A stretch of 64,000 nucleotides of DNA, from NCBI RefSeq assembly GCF_030553075.1, contig NZ_CP130701.1, positions 1,054,001-1,118,000 on the forward strand. The letters are read 5' to 3'. Positions within the stretch are counted from its first letter, which is position 1, and each line of letters begins with the position of its first letter. Under the pieces are notes generated by a model that worked only from the letters and a program-made list of their open reading frames with translations, was not told the origin of the DNA and made no database searches. This DNA comes from Halomonas sp. I5-271120. Lineage in GTDB: Bacteria > Pseudomonadota > Gammaproteobacteria > Pseudomonadales > Halomonadaceae. Shown here one piece after another: positions 9,955 through 19,023 of the stretch. Made by a program: the position numbers and the translations under genes.

Positions 9955-10563
9955 ATGAGACACGAGATAGTCGAAAAGAACGTGGGGCTGCTCGCCGTGC
10001 TGATCCTGTTGGTGATCAGTTTCGGCGGCCTGGCCGAGATCGTCCCGCTGTTCTTCCAGAAGGAGACGACCCAGCCGGTGGCGGGCCTCGAACCGCTGAG
10101 CCCACTGGAGCTCGAAGGCCGCGATATCTACATCCGCGAGGGCTGTGTCGGCTGCCACTCGCAGATGGTGCGCCCCTTCCGCGCCGAGACCGAGCGCTAC
10201 GGGCACTACAGCGTCGCCGGCGAGTTCGTCTACGATCACCCCTTCCTGTGGGGCTCCAAGCGCACCGGTCCGGACCTGGCGCGGGTCGGCGGCCGCTACT
10301 CGGACGACTGGCACCGGGCGCACCTGTACAACCCGCGTGACGTGGTGCCGGAATCCAAGATGCCCGCCTATCCCTGGCTGTTCGCCAACACCCTCGACGG
10401 TGAAGCCACCGAGACCAAGATGCGCGCCCTGCAAAGCATGGGCGTGCCCTACACCGACGAGCAGATCGCCGGCGCCGGGGACAGGATTCGCGGCGAACAG
10501 GAAATCACCGCGCTGGTCGCCTACCTGCAGCAGTTGGGCACCGTACTCAAGGGTGCGCGCTGA
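9955..10563 (+). CDS. ccoO: cbb3-type cytochrome c oxidase subunit II (mono-haem cytochrome c)
   Basis: This 202-residue subunit has one N-terminal membrane anchor (residues about 10-30) and a periplasmic cytochrome c domain with haem motif CVGCHSQM near residue 64. It relays electrons to CcoN. The haem methionine ligand is probably in ESKMPAYPW. It lies directly downstream of ccoN and 2 bp before ccoQ. Confidence 0.97.
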   Translation: MRHEIVEKNVGLLAVLILLVISFGGLAEIVPLFFQKETTQPVAGLEPLSPLELEGRDIYIREGCVGCHSQMVRPFRAETERYGHYSVAGEFVYDHPFLWGSKRTGPDLARVGGRYSDDWHRAHLYNPRDVVPESKMPAYPWLFANTLDGEATETKMRALQSMGVPYTDEQIAGAGDRIRGEQEITALVAYLQQLGTVLKGAR

Positions 10564-10565
10564 TC

Positions 10566-10781
10566 ATGGACATGGGCACCTTTCGCGGCATCACCACCCT
10601 GCTGATCCTGATCGCCTTTCTGGGCATCGTGGCCTGGGCCTACTCGAAGCGTCGCCGCAAGGACTTCGATGAGGCAGCCAACCTGCCCTTCGCCGACGAA
10701 CAGGACGACGCGATGCATGACGACCGTGCCTCGCCGGACGAGGTGGATTCCCGACAGGACAGGGGAGACAAGAACACATGA
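10566..10781 (+). CDS. ccoQ: cbb3 oxidase subunit IV, CcoQ/FixQ
   Basis: This 71-residue protein has a single N-terminal membrane helix followed by a charged cytosolic tail, the usual CcoQ form. CcoQ is thought to stabilise the assembled oxidase. It lies between ccoO and ccoP and its end overlaps the ccoP start by 4 bp. Assignment rests on position and topology more than on sequence motifs. Confidence 0.85.
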   Translation: MDMGTFRGITTLLILIAFLGIVAWAYSKRRRKDFDEAANLPFADEQDDAMHDDRASPDEVDSRQDRGDKNT

Positions 10782-11701
10782 ACAACCTATGGGGCGACTC
10801 CCTTTCAGGCTTCTGGAGTGGTTGGATCATCGTCATCACGCTGGGCACCATCGCCTTCTGCTGGTGGATCCTGTTTGCCAACCGCAAGACCGACAAGGTC
10901 CCGGACGCCGAGGGCAACGTGGGCACCACCGGCCACCAGGCCGATGGCATCGAGGAATATGACAACCCGCTGCCACGCTGGTGGTTCATGCTGTTCGCCG
11001 GCACCATCATTTTCGCGCTCGGCTATCTCGCCCTCTACCCCGGGCTTGGTAACTATGGCGGCCTACTCGGCTGGACCCAGGAAAGTCAGTGGGACCAGGA
11101 AGTGGCGCGCGCCGAGGAGCGCTATGCGCCGATCTTCGCTCAGTACAACAGCGTGCCGGTGCCGGAGCTTGCCAAAGACAGCGAGGCCATGCGCGTCGGC
11201 GAGCGCATCTTCCTCAATAACTGCGCGGTCTGCCACGGCTCCAACGCCCAGGGCGGCTACGGCTTCCCCAACCTGACCGACGACGACTGGCTGTACGGCG
11301 GCGCGCCAGAGAACATCAAGACCACCCTGCGCAACGGGCGCAACGGCCTGATGCCCGCCTGGCAGCAGCTCGGCGAGACCAACATCGACAATGTGGCCAA
11401 CTACGTGATGTCGCTCTCCGGCGCCGAGCATGACGCCGACGCTGCTGCCCTTGGTCAGCCGATCTTCGCCGCCTCCTGCGTGGCCTGTCACGGGCCGCAA
11501 GCCAAGGGCAATCAAGCGCTGGGCGCCCCCAATCTGACCGACGACATCTGGCTCTACCGCCAGCCCGGCCAGCCGCTTGGCGACGCCATCCGTCAGACCC
11601 TGCGCAATGGCCGCAACGGCCATATGCCCGCTCAGGCCCCCTACATTGGCGAGGATAAGGTGCACCTGGTCGCCGCTTACGTTTACAGCCTCTCGAACTG
11701 A
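10778..11701 (+). CDS. ccoP: cbb3 oxidase di-haem subunit III
   Basis: This 307-residue subunit has an N-terminal membrane region (helices near residues 8-30 and 66-88) and two cytochrome c domains with haem motifs CAVCH (about residue 149) and CVACH (about residue 237). Each has a downstream methionine ligand in NGRNGLMPAW and NGRNGHMPAQ. It accepts electrons from soluble cytochromes. The gene ends just before a strong hairpin at 11712-11740. Confidence 0.97.
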   Translation: MNNLWGDSLSGFWSGWIIVITLGTIAFCWWILFANRKTDKVPDAEGNVGTTGHQADGIEEYDNPLPRWWFMLFAGTIIFALGYLALYPGLGNYGGLLGWTQESQWDQEVARAEERYAPIFAQYNSVPVPELAKDSEAMRVGERIFLNNCAVCHGSNAQGGYGFPNLTDDDWLYGGAPENIKTTLRNGRNGLMPAWQQLGETNIDNVANYVMSLSGAEHDADAAALGQPIFAASCVACHGPQAKGNQALGAPNLTDDIWLYRQPGQPLGDAIRQTLRNGRNGHMPAQAPYIGEDKVHLVAAYVYSLSN

Positions 11702-11711
11702 GCCATCGCCC

Positions 11712-11740
11712 GCCGGGTGCGTCTCGCCGTCGCACCCGGC
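11712..11740 (+). terminator. Hairpin at the end of ccoNOQP
   Basis: Perfect 10-bp GC-rich arms (GCCGGGTGCG/CGCACCCGGC) with a 9-nt loop start 11 bp after the ccoP stop. There is no T run, so it may stabilise the transcript or only partly terminate it. Confidence 0.5.
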
Positions 11741-11762
11741 CGCCTGCCAGCTAACCGACCGC

Positions 11763-11768
11763 TACAAT
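11763..11768 (+). promoter_or_regulatory. Possible -10 element for ccoGHIS
   Basis: TACAAT lies 59 bp before the ccoG ATG, between the ccoP hairpin and a second small hairpin at 11777-11794. No good -35 was seen. Confidence 0.35.
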
Positions 11769-11826
11769 AGCGATGTGCCCGGCATCCGCCGGGCCTCCAA
11801 GAGCCCCGAGCCGACGCGGTGATGTC

Positions 11827-13260
11827 ATGTCCGACAGGATTCCCACTCAAGACGTAACGACAGACGCAAGCGTCGGCCATCATGAACCGGCGTCAGCGAC
11901 GTCCACCGCCATGTACCAAAGCCGGCGTCACATTTACGTGCGCGAGATCAAGGGCGTCTTCCAGCGCCTGAGACGCGCCTCCAACTGGGTATTGATGGGC
12001 CTGTTCTTCGGTCTGCCCTGGCTCTCCTGGGGCGGTCGCCCGCTGATCCTGTTCGACCTGCCTGCCCGCCAGTTCCACATCTTCGGCGGAACCTTCTATC
12101 CCCAGGAATTCATACTGCTGTCCTGGCTGTTGATCATCTGCGCCTTCGGACTCTTCTTCATCACCGTCTTCGCCGGCCGGGTGTGGTGCGGCTATACCTG
12201 CCCGCAGAGCGTCTGGACCTGGCTCTACATCTGGGTCGAGAAGCTCACCGAAGGCCGTCGCAACCGCCGCATCAAGCTCGACCAGCAGCCCATGAGCCTC
12301 GACAAGGCCTGGCGCAAGGGGACAAAGCACCTGCTGTGGCTCGCCATCGCTCTGGCCACCGGACTGGCATTCGTCGGTTACTTCACGCCCATCGAGGGGC
12401 TTATCGCCGACCTCGCCCACTTCGAATTGAGCGGCTGGGCGCTGTTCTGGACCGGGTTCTTCACGGTATTCACCTACTTGAACGCCGGCTGGCTGCGCGA
12501 ACAGGTGTGCATCTACATGTGCCCCTATGCCCGCTTCCAGTCGGTAATGTTCGATCAGGACACCCTCGTCGTGTCCTATGACGGCGCCCGCGGCGAACCG
12601 CGTGGTGCCCGCAAGAAGTCCACCGACCACCGTGCCGCCGGGCTCGGCGACTGCATCGACTGTGATCTGTGCGTGCAGGTATGCCCCACCGGCATCGATA
12701 TCCGCGATGGCTTGCAGTACGAATGCATCAGCTGCGCGGCCTGTATCGATGCCTGCGACAGCGTGATGGACAAAATGGGCTACCCCCGTGGTCTGATCCG
12801 CTATACCACCGAGCATGCCCTGGAAGGCGGCACGACCCATATCCTGCGTCCGCGGCTGATCGGCTATCTGGCGGCCCTGCTGGTGATGGTCGGGCTATTC
12901 GCCTGGGCGGTGAGCGACCGAGACACCCTAGAGTTCGATATCGAGCGAGACCGTAACCAGCTCTACCAGATGACGCCGGACGGGCGCATCAGCAATGCCT
13001 ACACCCTGACCATCCGCAACCTGGATGACCGCGAGCATACCTACCGCATCAGCATGCAGGGTCTGCCGGGCATCGAACTGATCGGCAGCGAGGCGGTCAC
13101 CATTGGCGCGGGCGACAGCCGCCTGGTCACCCTGCAGGCCGTCGTCGACGCCGATGCCATCAGTCTGCCCAGCCACGAACTTCAGGTGATTCTTGAGGCC
13201 AGCGATGACGACATTCGCCAAGAGCATGAGACCCGCTTCATCGGACAGATCAGGAGATGA
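11827..13260 (+). CDS. ccoG: Cytochrome oxidase accessory protein CcoG (ferredoxin-like)
   Basis: This 477-residue membrane protein has several helices, an N-terminal cysteine pair region CGYTCPQSVW, and two [4Fe-4S] ferredoxin-type clusters (CDLCVQVCP and CISCAACIDAC). CcoG proteins help copper delivery to cbb3 oxidase, acting as a cupric reductase in characterised members. The ATG at 11827 fits family length better than an in-frame start 18 codons upstream, although its ribosome binding site is weak. The stop overlaps the ccoH start. Confidence 0.93.
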   Translation: MSDRIPTQDVTTDASVGHHEPASATSTAMYQSRRHIYVREIKGVFQRLRRASNWVLMGLFFGLPWLSWGGRPLILFDLPARQFHIFGGTFYPQEFILLSWLLIICAFGLFFITVFAGRVWCGYTCPQSVWTWLYIWVEKLTEGRRNRRIKLDQQPMSLDKAWRKGTKHLLWLAIALATGLAFVGYFTPIEGLIADLAHFELSGWALFWTGFFTVFTYLNAGWLREQVCIYMCPYARFQSVMFDQDTLVVSYDGARGEPRGARKKSTDHRAAGLGDCIDCDLCVQVCPTGIDIRDGLQYECISCAACIDACDSVMDKMGYPRGLIRYTTEHALEGGTTHILRPRLIGYLAALLVMVGLFAWAVSDRDTLEFDIERDRNQLYQMTPDGRISNAYTLTIRNLDDREHTYRISMQGLPGIELIGSEAVTIGAGDSRLVTLQAVVDADAISLPSHELQVILEASDDDIRQEHETRFIGQIRR

Positions 13261-13781
13261 CCTTGAACTCACAGCCGACTAACCCGTGGTACAAGGAGTT
13301 CTGGCCCTGGATGCTTCTGGCCGTGCTCGGCTCATCGATCATCGCCGGCACCACCTTTCTGGTGCTGTCGATCACCAGCTACGACGGCATGGTCGAGGAC
13401 AATTATTACAAGACGGGACTGGCCATCAACCAGGTGATCGCTCAGGACCACCGAGCCACCGAGATGGGCATGGCCGCCAGGATCCGAGTCGATGACCTGA
13501 CCGGTGACATCAATGTCGATCTCAGCGGCGAGGCCCGGCCCCAGCGACTCCTGCTGACGCTGATCTTCCCCACCCGCGATGATCGCGACCAGCAGTTAAT
13601 CCTTGAGCACGTCCGCGGCAGCCACTATGTCGGCCAGGCGCCAAGCCAGCTCGAGTATCGCTGGTACCTGCAGCTGGAGCCCGACGTTCAGGACCCCGAA
13701 TGGCGCCTGCAGGGTGAAGCGACCTTCCCCAGTGCAGAGGCCTTCCGCCTGAAGGCCCAGGCGCCCGACGATAGCCAGTGA
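13257..13781 (+). CDS. ccoH: FixH/CcoH family protein
   Basis: This 174-residue protein has one N-terminal membrane helix (residues about 16-38) and a soluble periplasmic domain containing the FixH signature DNYYKTGL. It is needed for stable assembly of cbb3 oxidase. It overlaps ccoG by 4 bp, showing translational coupling. Confidence 0.92.
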   Translation: MTLNSQPTNPWYKEFWPWMLLAVLGSSIIAGTTFLVLSITSYDGMVEDNYYKTGLAINQVIAQDHRATEMGMAARIRVDDLTGDINVDLSGEARPQRLLLTLIFPTRDDRDQQLILEHVRGSHYVGQAPSQLEYRWYLQLEPDVQDPEWRLQGEATFPSAEAFRLKAQAPDDSQ

Positions 13782-13827
13782 GCGCCATGACCGATAAGCG
13801 CATCATTCAGATCACGCCAGCCGCCTC

Positions 13828-16311
13828 ATGAGTGTCGAGGCAGCGTCACAGGGTGTCGATACTGGCTGCTATCACTGCGGCAGCCCGGTGCCCGCCGGCG
13901 CCCCCTGGCAGCTGGTGCTCGATGACCGGGCCCACTCGCTGTGCTGTCCCGGCTGCGAGGCGGTGGCCCACGCTATCGTCGAGGGCGGACTCTCGAGCTA
14001 CTACCGCTTTCGCACCCAACTGCCCGAACGGCCCTCGAGCGATTCGAGCACCCGGCGCGCCCAGGCTGAAACCTGGCAGGTGTTCGACGACCCGGCACTG
14101 CAAAGCGAATTCGTGCACGCCAACGGCGATGGCCTGACCGCCACTCTAGCGGTAGATGGCATCACCTGCGCGGCCTGCGCCTGGCTGATCGAGCATCGCC
14201 TGAACGCGCTCGATGGCGTCACCTCAAGCGCCGTGAACCTGAGTCATCACCGGCTAAGCATCAGCTGGGACCCGGCGCGCATCGCCCTCTCGCAGCTGCT
14301 CGCCGAGCTCGCCGCTATCGGCTATCCCGCTCAGCCTTACGCGCCCGACCAGGCGCAGCAGCGGCTCAAGCATGACGAGCGCATGGGCGTGCGCCGGCTG
14401 ATCGTCGCCGCCGTGGCGATGATGCAGGTGATGATGTTCTCCGTGCCGATCTACTTGAGCGACCCCGGCGAGATGTCCAGGGACTTCCTGGTGCTCTTTC
14501 ACTGGCTGTCCTTCGCCCTGGCCACCCCGGTGGTGCTGTTCTCGGCGGCGCCCTTCTTCCACAACGCCCTGCGCGATCTGCGCAACCGCACCCTGGGCAT
14601 GGACGTACCGGTGTCGCTCGCGATCGGTGGGGCCTATCTCGCCAGCGGCTACGCGGTGCTTTCCGGTCAGGGCGAGGTCTACTTCGACTCGGTGTCAATG
14701 TTCACCTTCTTCCTGCTGTTCGGGCGCTATATCGAGATGCGCGCCCGACGCCGCAGCGGCCATAGCGGCAATGCGATGGCCGGGGTGCTGCCCGCCTCGG
14801 CGACTCGCCTCGAGGCCGATGGCAGCGAGCGCGTGCTGCCCGCCAACCGCCTGACCGCCGGCGACCGGGTGCTGGTGCGGCCCGGCCATGGCGTGCCTGC
14901 CGACGGGGTGATCGAAGACGGCACCTCGAGCCTGGATGAATCGATGCTCACCGGCGAGTCCCGCCCGGTCACCCGCCGCCCGGGAGACGCCGTTACCGGC
15001 GGCAGCCACAACGTCGATAGCCCGCTGGTGGTGCGCGTTACCCATGTCGGCCACGAGGCACGTGCTTCGGCGATCCTCGATCTCACCGACCGGGCCTTCG
15101 CCAAGCGCCCGCGCATCGCCGAACTGGCCAGCCGCTGGGCGCACCTCTTCGTGCTACGCCTGCTGGTGGTGAGCCTCGGCGTGGCCATTGCCTGGGCCTT
15201 CATCGACCCGTCACGGGCGCTGTGGGTAACGCTCTCGGTGCTGGTGGTGACCTGTCCCTGCGCCCTGGCGCTGGCCACGCCCACGGCGCTGACCGCAAGC
15301 CACGGCCGGCTGCGCCGCCGCGGATTCCTGATCACCCGCGCCCACGCCCTCGAGGGACTCGCCCAGGCTAGCCGGGTCATCTTCGACAAGACCGGCACCC
15401 TGACCACCGGCCGCATGACGCTTGTCGAGACGCATCCTGTGGCCGGGTTCGAGACACAGCGGGCGCGCGCCATCGCCGCGGCCCTGGAGGCGCACTCCGA
15501 GCACCCCATCGCGCGGGCGTTCAGCCCTCACCGAGACGTCACCATCAGCGCCGAGGCAGTCATCAACCACCCCGGACAAGGACTGGAAGGCGGCCTCAAG
15601 GGTCGCCGCTGGCGGCTTGGCAAGCCCGCTTTCGCCGCCGGCAGCGACGCCCCGCCGCCACCCGGCCAAGGCCAGTGGCTGCTGCTCGCCTGCGAGGGGA
15701 AGCCGCGCGCCTGGTTCGCGCTCAAGGATGAGCTGCGCGACGACGCCCCAACCACCGTTCGGGCTCTAAAGCGCCTGGGGCTGTCGGTCGAGCTGCTCTC
15801 CGGCGACCAGGAAGCATCGGTTGAGGACCTCGCGCAGCAGCTCGGCATCGAGGGCTGGCGTGCCGGCGCCAGCCCCGAAGACAAGCTCGCCCATGTCGAA
15901 GCCCTTCAGGCGCAGGGGGAATCGGTGGTAATGGTCGGCGACGGCATCAACGACGTGCCGGTCCTGGCCGGCGCCGAGGTGTCGATCGCCATGAACGGCG
16001 CCACCGATCTGGCCCGCACCCGTGCCGATGCCGTGCTGCTCAGCCCACATCTGACGCGTATCGTCGAGGCCATCGAGGTCAGCCGTGCCACCCGCCGCAT
16101 CATTCGCCAGAACTTGGGCTGGGCGCTTTGCTACAACCTGACCGCCTTGCCGCTGGCCGCCTGCGGCCTGGTACCGCCCTGGCTCGCCGCCATCGGCATG
16201 TCGGCAAGCTCGCTGGTGGTGGTCGGCAACGCCCTGCGGCTGGGCCGCCCCCATCGAAGCGTAGTCACCGCTGCCACGCCGCCGCCTCAAGCCCGAACAG
16301 AGCCCCTATGA
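13828..16311 (+). CDS. ccoI: Copper-transporting P-type ATPase for cbb3 oxidase assembly
   Basis: This 827-residue P1B-type ATPase belongs to the CcoI/FixI branch. It has an N-terminal cysteine-rich segment (CYHCG and CCPGC), a heavy-metal-associated domain with CAACAW near residue 114, the membrane metal site CPCALALATP, phosphorylation motif DKTGTL, and hinge GDGIND. It supplies copper for CcoN assembly. A 14-codon ATG frame (13787-13831) precedes it and overlaps its start, but has no ribosome binding site. Its stop overlaps ccoS by 4 bp. Confidence 0.97.
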   Translation: MSVEAASQGVDTGCYHCGSPVPAGAPWQLVLDDRAHSLCCPGCEAVAHAIVEGGLSSYYRFRTQLPERPSSDSSTRRAQAETWQVFDDPALQSEFVHANGDGLTATLAVDGITCAACAWLIEHRLNALDGVTSSAVNLSHHRLSISWDPARIALSQLLAELAAIGYPAQPYAPDQAQQRLKHDERMGVRRLIVAAVAMMQVMMFSVPIYLSDPGEMSRDFLVLFHWLSFALATPVVLFSAAPFFHNALRDLRNRTLGMDVPVSLAIGGAYLASGYAVLSGQGEVYFDSVSMFTFFLLFGRYIEMRARRRSGHSGNAMAGVLPASATRLEADGSERVLPANRLTAGDRVLVRPGHGVPADGVIEDGTSSLDESMLTGESRPVTRRPGDAVTGGSHNVDSPLVVRVTHVGHEARASAILDLTDRAFAKRPRIAELASRWAHLFVLRLLVVSLGVAIAWAFIDPSRALWVTLSVLVVTCPCALALATPTALTASHGRLRRRGFLITRAHALEGLAQASRVIFDKTGTLTTGRMTLVETHPVAGFETQRARAIAAALEAHSEHPIARAFSPHRDVTISAEAVINHPGQGLEGGLKGRRWRLGKPAFAAGSDAPPPPGQGQWLLLACEGKPRAWFALKDELRDDAPTTVRALKRLGLSVELLSGDQEASVEDLAQQLGIEGWRAGASPEDKLAHVEALQAQGESVVMVGDGINDVPVLAGAEVSIAMNGATDLARTRADAVLLSPHLTRIVEAIEVSRATRRIIRQNLGWALCYNLTALPLAACGLVPPWLAAIGMSASSLVVVGNALRLGRPHRSVVTAATPPPQARTEPL

Positions 16312-16667
16312 GCATTCTCTACCTGCTGATCCCGTTATCCCTGCTGCTGCTGTCGCTGGCCGTCTGGGCGTTCTTCTGGGCGGTCAAGAACGACCAGTTC
16401 GATGACCTCGAAGGTCCAGCGCATCGCATACTCTTCGACGATGACGACAATGACCTCTCGCCGGCCGCCCGCCTGCGCCGCGAACAGGCGAAAACCACGC
16501 CCGCGAATAAGCCCCAGGCCCAACCCGGTGATGCCCAGCCTAATGAAGAGACGACCCCGCAGGGCGCAGACGACAACAGTCGCGCTGAACTCAAGGAAGA
16601 AGGAGAAGAAAGGGAAGGAGAAGAAACAAGCAATAAAGACGATGGCCGGGAGGCCGGGCCGCGATGA
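16308..16667 (+). CDS. ccoS: cbb3 oxidase maturation protein CcoS with a long charged tail
   Basis: The first 45 residues are standard CcoS: one membrane helix followed by FFWAVKNDQFDDLEGPAHRI. CcoS helps insert cofactors into CcoN. The protein is 119 residues instead of the usual 50-70, because a hydrophilic Glu/Lys-rich tail has been added. The DNA for the end of the tail is a purine-rich run (about 16594-16627). It starts inside the ccoI stop and its own stop overlaps the next ATG, so the frame is firm. Confidence 0.92.
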   Translation: MSILYLLIPLSLLLLSLAVWAFFWAVKNDQFDDLEGPAHRILFDDDDNDLSPAARLRREQAKTTPANKPQAQPGDAQPNEETTPQGADDNSRAELKEEGEEREGEETSNKDDGREAGPR

Positions 16668-17356
16668 ACCCAACCGGCCTCGATCTGCCGCCGCTGGCCG
16701 CCGCCTTCGTCTTCGGCCTGCTCGGGGGCGCCCACTGCATCGGCATGTGCGGTGGCATCATGAGCGCGCTGAGTTTCGCCGTACCGCCCAGCATGCGCCA
16801 TCCGGCAAGGCTCACCGGCCTGTTGCTCGGCTACAACCTGGGCCGCATTGGGAGCTACATGCTCGCCGGCGCCCTGGTGGCCGGGCTCGGCACCCTGATC
16901 GGCGGGCTCGCCAGCGGGGTGCGCCTGGCGCTGTCGACGCTTTCCGCCGTCATGCTGATCCTGATGGCGCTGTATATCACCAACTGGTGGAAGGGCCTGC
17001 TCAGAGTCGAGGCCCTGGGGCGGCGCCTGTGGCGCCATCTGGAACCGGTCGGCCGACGCCTGATGCCGGTAGTTAGCCTGCCCCAGGCCGTCGCCCTGGG
17101 GGCCGTCTGGGGCTGGCTGCCCTGCGGGCTGGTCTATTCGATGCTGGCCTGGAGCCTGGCCACCGCCGAGCCCCTCGCGGGCACCGCCCTGATGGGGGCC
17201 TTCGGGCTCGGCACCCTGCCCGCTCTGCTCGCCACTGGCCTCGCCGCACGCTCGCTTGGCCGCCTGATCCGCCACCCAGCAACCCGCGCCCTGGCGGCGG
17301 GGCTGATCATCGCCTTCGCGCTCTGGCAGCTGGCCAGCGCCTGGCGGCTGATATAA
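16664..17356 (+). CDS. Sulfite exporter TauE/SafE-like (UreH-type) membrane protein
   Basis: This 230-residue protein has about six membrane helices and begins with GLLGGAHCIGMCGG, a Cys/His motif typical of the UreH-like transmembrane family found at the end of cbb3 clusters. A metal-related role in oxidase maturation is likely but unproven for this protein. It overlaps ccoS by 4 bp, placing it in the ccoGHIS operon. Confidence 0.85.
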   Translation: MNPTGLDLPPLAAAFVFGLLGGAHCIGMCGGIMSALSFAVPPSMRHPARLTGLLLGYNLGRIGSYMLAGALVAGLGTLIGGLASGVRLALSTLSAVMLILMALYITNWWKGLLRVEALGRRLWRHLEPVGRRLMPVVSLPQAVALGAVWGWLPCGLVYSMLAWSLATAEPLAGTALMGAFGLGTLPALLATGLAARSLGRLIRHPATRALAAGLIIAFALWQLASAWRLI

Positions 17357-17384
17357 ACCTGGCGGGCCGTCATTTCCACGGGAC

Positions 17385-17426
17385 TTGACCTGGCGCAAGG
17401 GGCCAGGCCTCTGGCGACACTAGACT
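17385..17426 (+). promoter_or_regulatory. FNR-type promoter of hemN
   Basis: A degenerate FNR box, TTGACCTGGCGCAA (17385-17398), is centred at 17391.5. A -10 element TAGACT lies at 17421-17426, placing the start near 17433, about 41.5 bp from the box centre, as in class II FNR promoters. The left half-site is good and the right half is weak. Confidence 0.5.
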
Positions 17427-17458
17427 GGAGGCATTCGCATCCAGTGGAGTATGCAGTG

Positions 17459-18862
17459 ATGTTTAGCCCCATGCCCGCCCCCTCGTCGTCCCATGCCTGG
17501 GACCCGGCGCTGCTCAAGCGCTATGACATCAGCGGGCCGCGCTACACCTCCTACCCGACCGCGCCCTCCTTTCACCAGGGCTTCGGCGCCGAGGACTTCG
17601 AGGCGGCGCTGGTGCGCAGCAACGCAAGGTCCCGTCCGCTGTCGCTGTATGTGCATGTGCCCTTCTGCCGGCGCATCTGCTTCTACTGCGCCTGCAACAA
17701 GATCGCCACCAAGAACACCCGGCTGGCCGAGCCATACCTTTCCCGAATCGATCGCGAGATGGTGCTCACCAGCCGCCGGTTGGACACCGCCCGCGAGGTC
17801 ACCCAGCTGCACTGGGGCGGCGGCACCCCCACCTTCCTGACGCTTGGCCAGATGGGGGATCTGTTCGACCGCCTGGATGCGCGCTTCGGCCTCAGCAACG
17901 CGCCCGATCGCGACTACTCCATCGAGATCGACCCTCGGGAGGCGAACGTGCTGACCCTGCGTCACCTTCAGGCACTGGGCTTCAACCGGCTGAGTCTCGG
18001 CGTTCAGGACCTGGACCCCAAGGTCCAGCAGGCCATCAACCGGGTCCAGCCCCGGGTACTGACCGAAACGCTGATCGACGAGGCCCGACGGCTGGGATTT
18101 CGCTCGCTGAACCTCGATCTGATCTATGGCCTGCCGCACCAGACGCCGTCGAGCTTCGCCGCAACGCTCGCCCAGGTCATCGAAATGACCCCGCCGCGGC
18201 TGTCGGTGTTCAACTATGCCCACCTGCCCAGTCGTTTTGCGCCCCAGCGTCGCATCCGTGAGGCCGACCTGCCGGACAGTGACGCCAAGCTGGCCATGCT
18301 GCAGACAAGCATCGACATGCTCGAAGACGCGGGCTATGTGCACATCGGCATGGATCACTTCGCGCTGCCCGACGACAGCCTGGCCCGCGCTCAGCGCCAG
18401 GGCACCATGACCCGCAACTTCCAGGGGTATTCGACACACGGCAACAGCGACCTGGTAGGGCTGGGCGTTTCAGCCATCAGTCGGGTGGATGACTGCTATG
18501 CCCAGAATCCCACGGCGCTCGGCGACTACGAAGTGGCGCTGGACGCCGGGCGGCTGGCCACCGTCAAGGGCATCCGGCTGAGCCTCGACGACCGCCTTCG
18601 CCGCCGCGCCATCGAACGGCTGATGTGTGACATGGCGCTCGATCTTGAGACGCTGGGGCACGAATTCGGCCTCGACGCGATGCTCTGGCTCGACGATGCC
18701 CTGGCCCGCCTGGCTTCGAGCATCGAGGATGGCCTGATCGAACAGCACGGCAGCCGGCTGACCGTGACGCCGCGTGGGCGCCTGCTGATCCGGCATCTGG
18801 CCATGGCCTTCGACGCTCGGCTGCCCGAGCAGGCCAAAGAGCGCTATTCGCGCATCCTATGA
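17459..18862 (+). CDS. hemN: Oxygen-independent coproporphyrinogen III oxidase
   Basis: This 467-residue radical SAM enzyme decarboxylates coproporphyrinogen III in anaerobic haem synthesis. The cluster motif CRRICFYCAC (C70, C74, C77, then C79) is the diagnostic HemN form, and GGGTPTFL follows. The ATG at 17459 has GGAG nine bases upstream; an in-frame GTG lies five codons earlier. It sits between the cbb3 assembly genes and fnr/anr, with its own FNR-type promoter. Confidence 0.96.
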   Translation: MFSPMPAPSSSHAWDPALLKRYDISGPRYTSYPTAPSFHQGFGAEDFEAALVRSNARSRPLSLYVHVPFCRRICFYCACNKIATKNTRLAEPYLSRIDREMVLTSRRLDTAREVTQLHWGGGTPTFLTLGQMGDLFDRLDARFGLSNAPDRDYSIEIDPREANVLTLRHLQALGFNRLSLGVQDLDPKVQQAINRVQPRVLTETLIDEARRLGFRSLNLDLIYGLPHQTPSSFAATLAQVIEMTPPRLSVFNYAHLPSRFAPQRRIREADLPDSDAKLAMLQTSIDMLEDAGYVHIGMDHFALPDDSLARAQRQGTMTRNFQGYSTHGNSDLVGLGVSAISRVDDCYAQNPTALGDYEVALDAGRLATVKGIRLSLDDRLRRRAIERLMCDMALDLETLGHEFGLDAMLWLDDALARLASSIEDGLIEQHGSRLTVTPRGRLLIRHLAMAFDARLPEQAKERYSRIL

Positions 18863-18944
18863 GCCTGGAGCCTGTAGACTTATGCCTATGGCCCAGCAGC
18901 GGCGCTCACAGCGCCACTGCCCGAGTTCGAGAACCAAGGAAACT

Positions 18945-18972
18945 TTGCCTCCTCCGCTCTCTCTTCCATAAT
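18945..18972 (+). promoter_or_regulatory. Possible promoter of fnr/anr
   Basis: TTGCCT and CATAAT are separated by 16 bp, 51 bp before the fnr start codon. A second -10-like TAGAAT is at 18990. Confidence 0.4.
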
Positions 18973-19023
18973 GGGCCCCGCGGATGAACTAGAATGTATA
19001 AGGATGCAGCCAAGGAGAAGGAC

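Noticed and set aside
13787..13831. A 14-codon ATG frame overlapping the ccoI start
   Set aside because: It has the ATGA-type overlap of a coupled leader, but no ribosome binding site and no sign of conservation could be seen.
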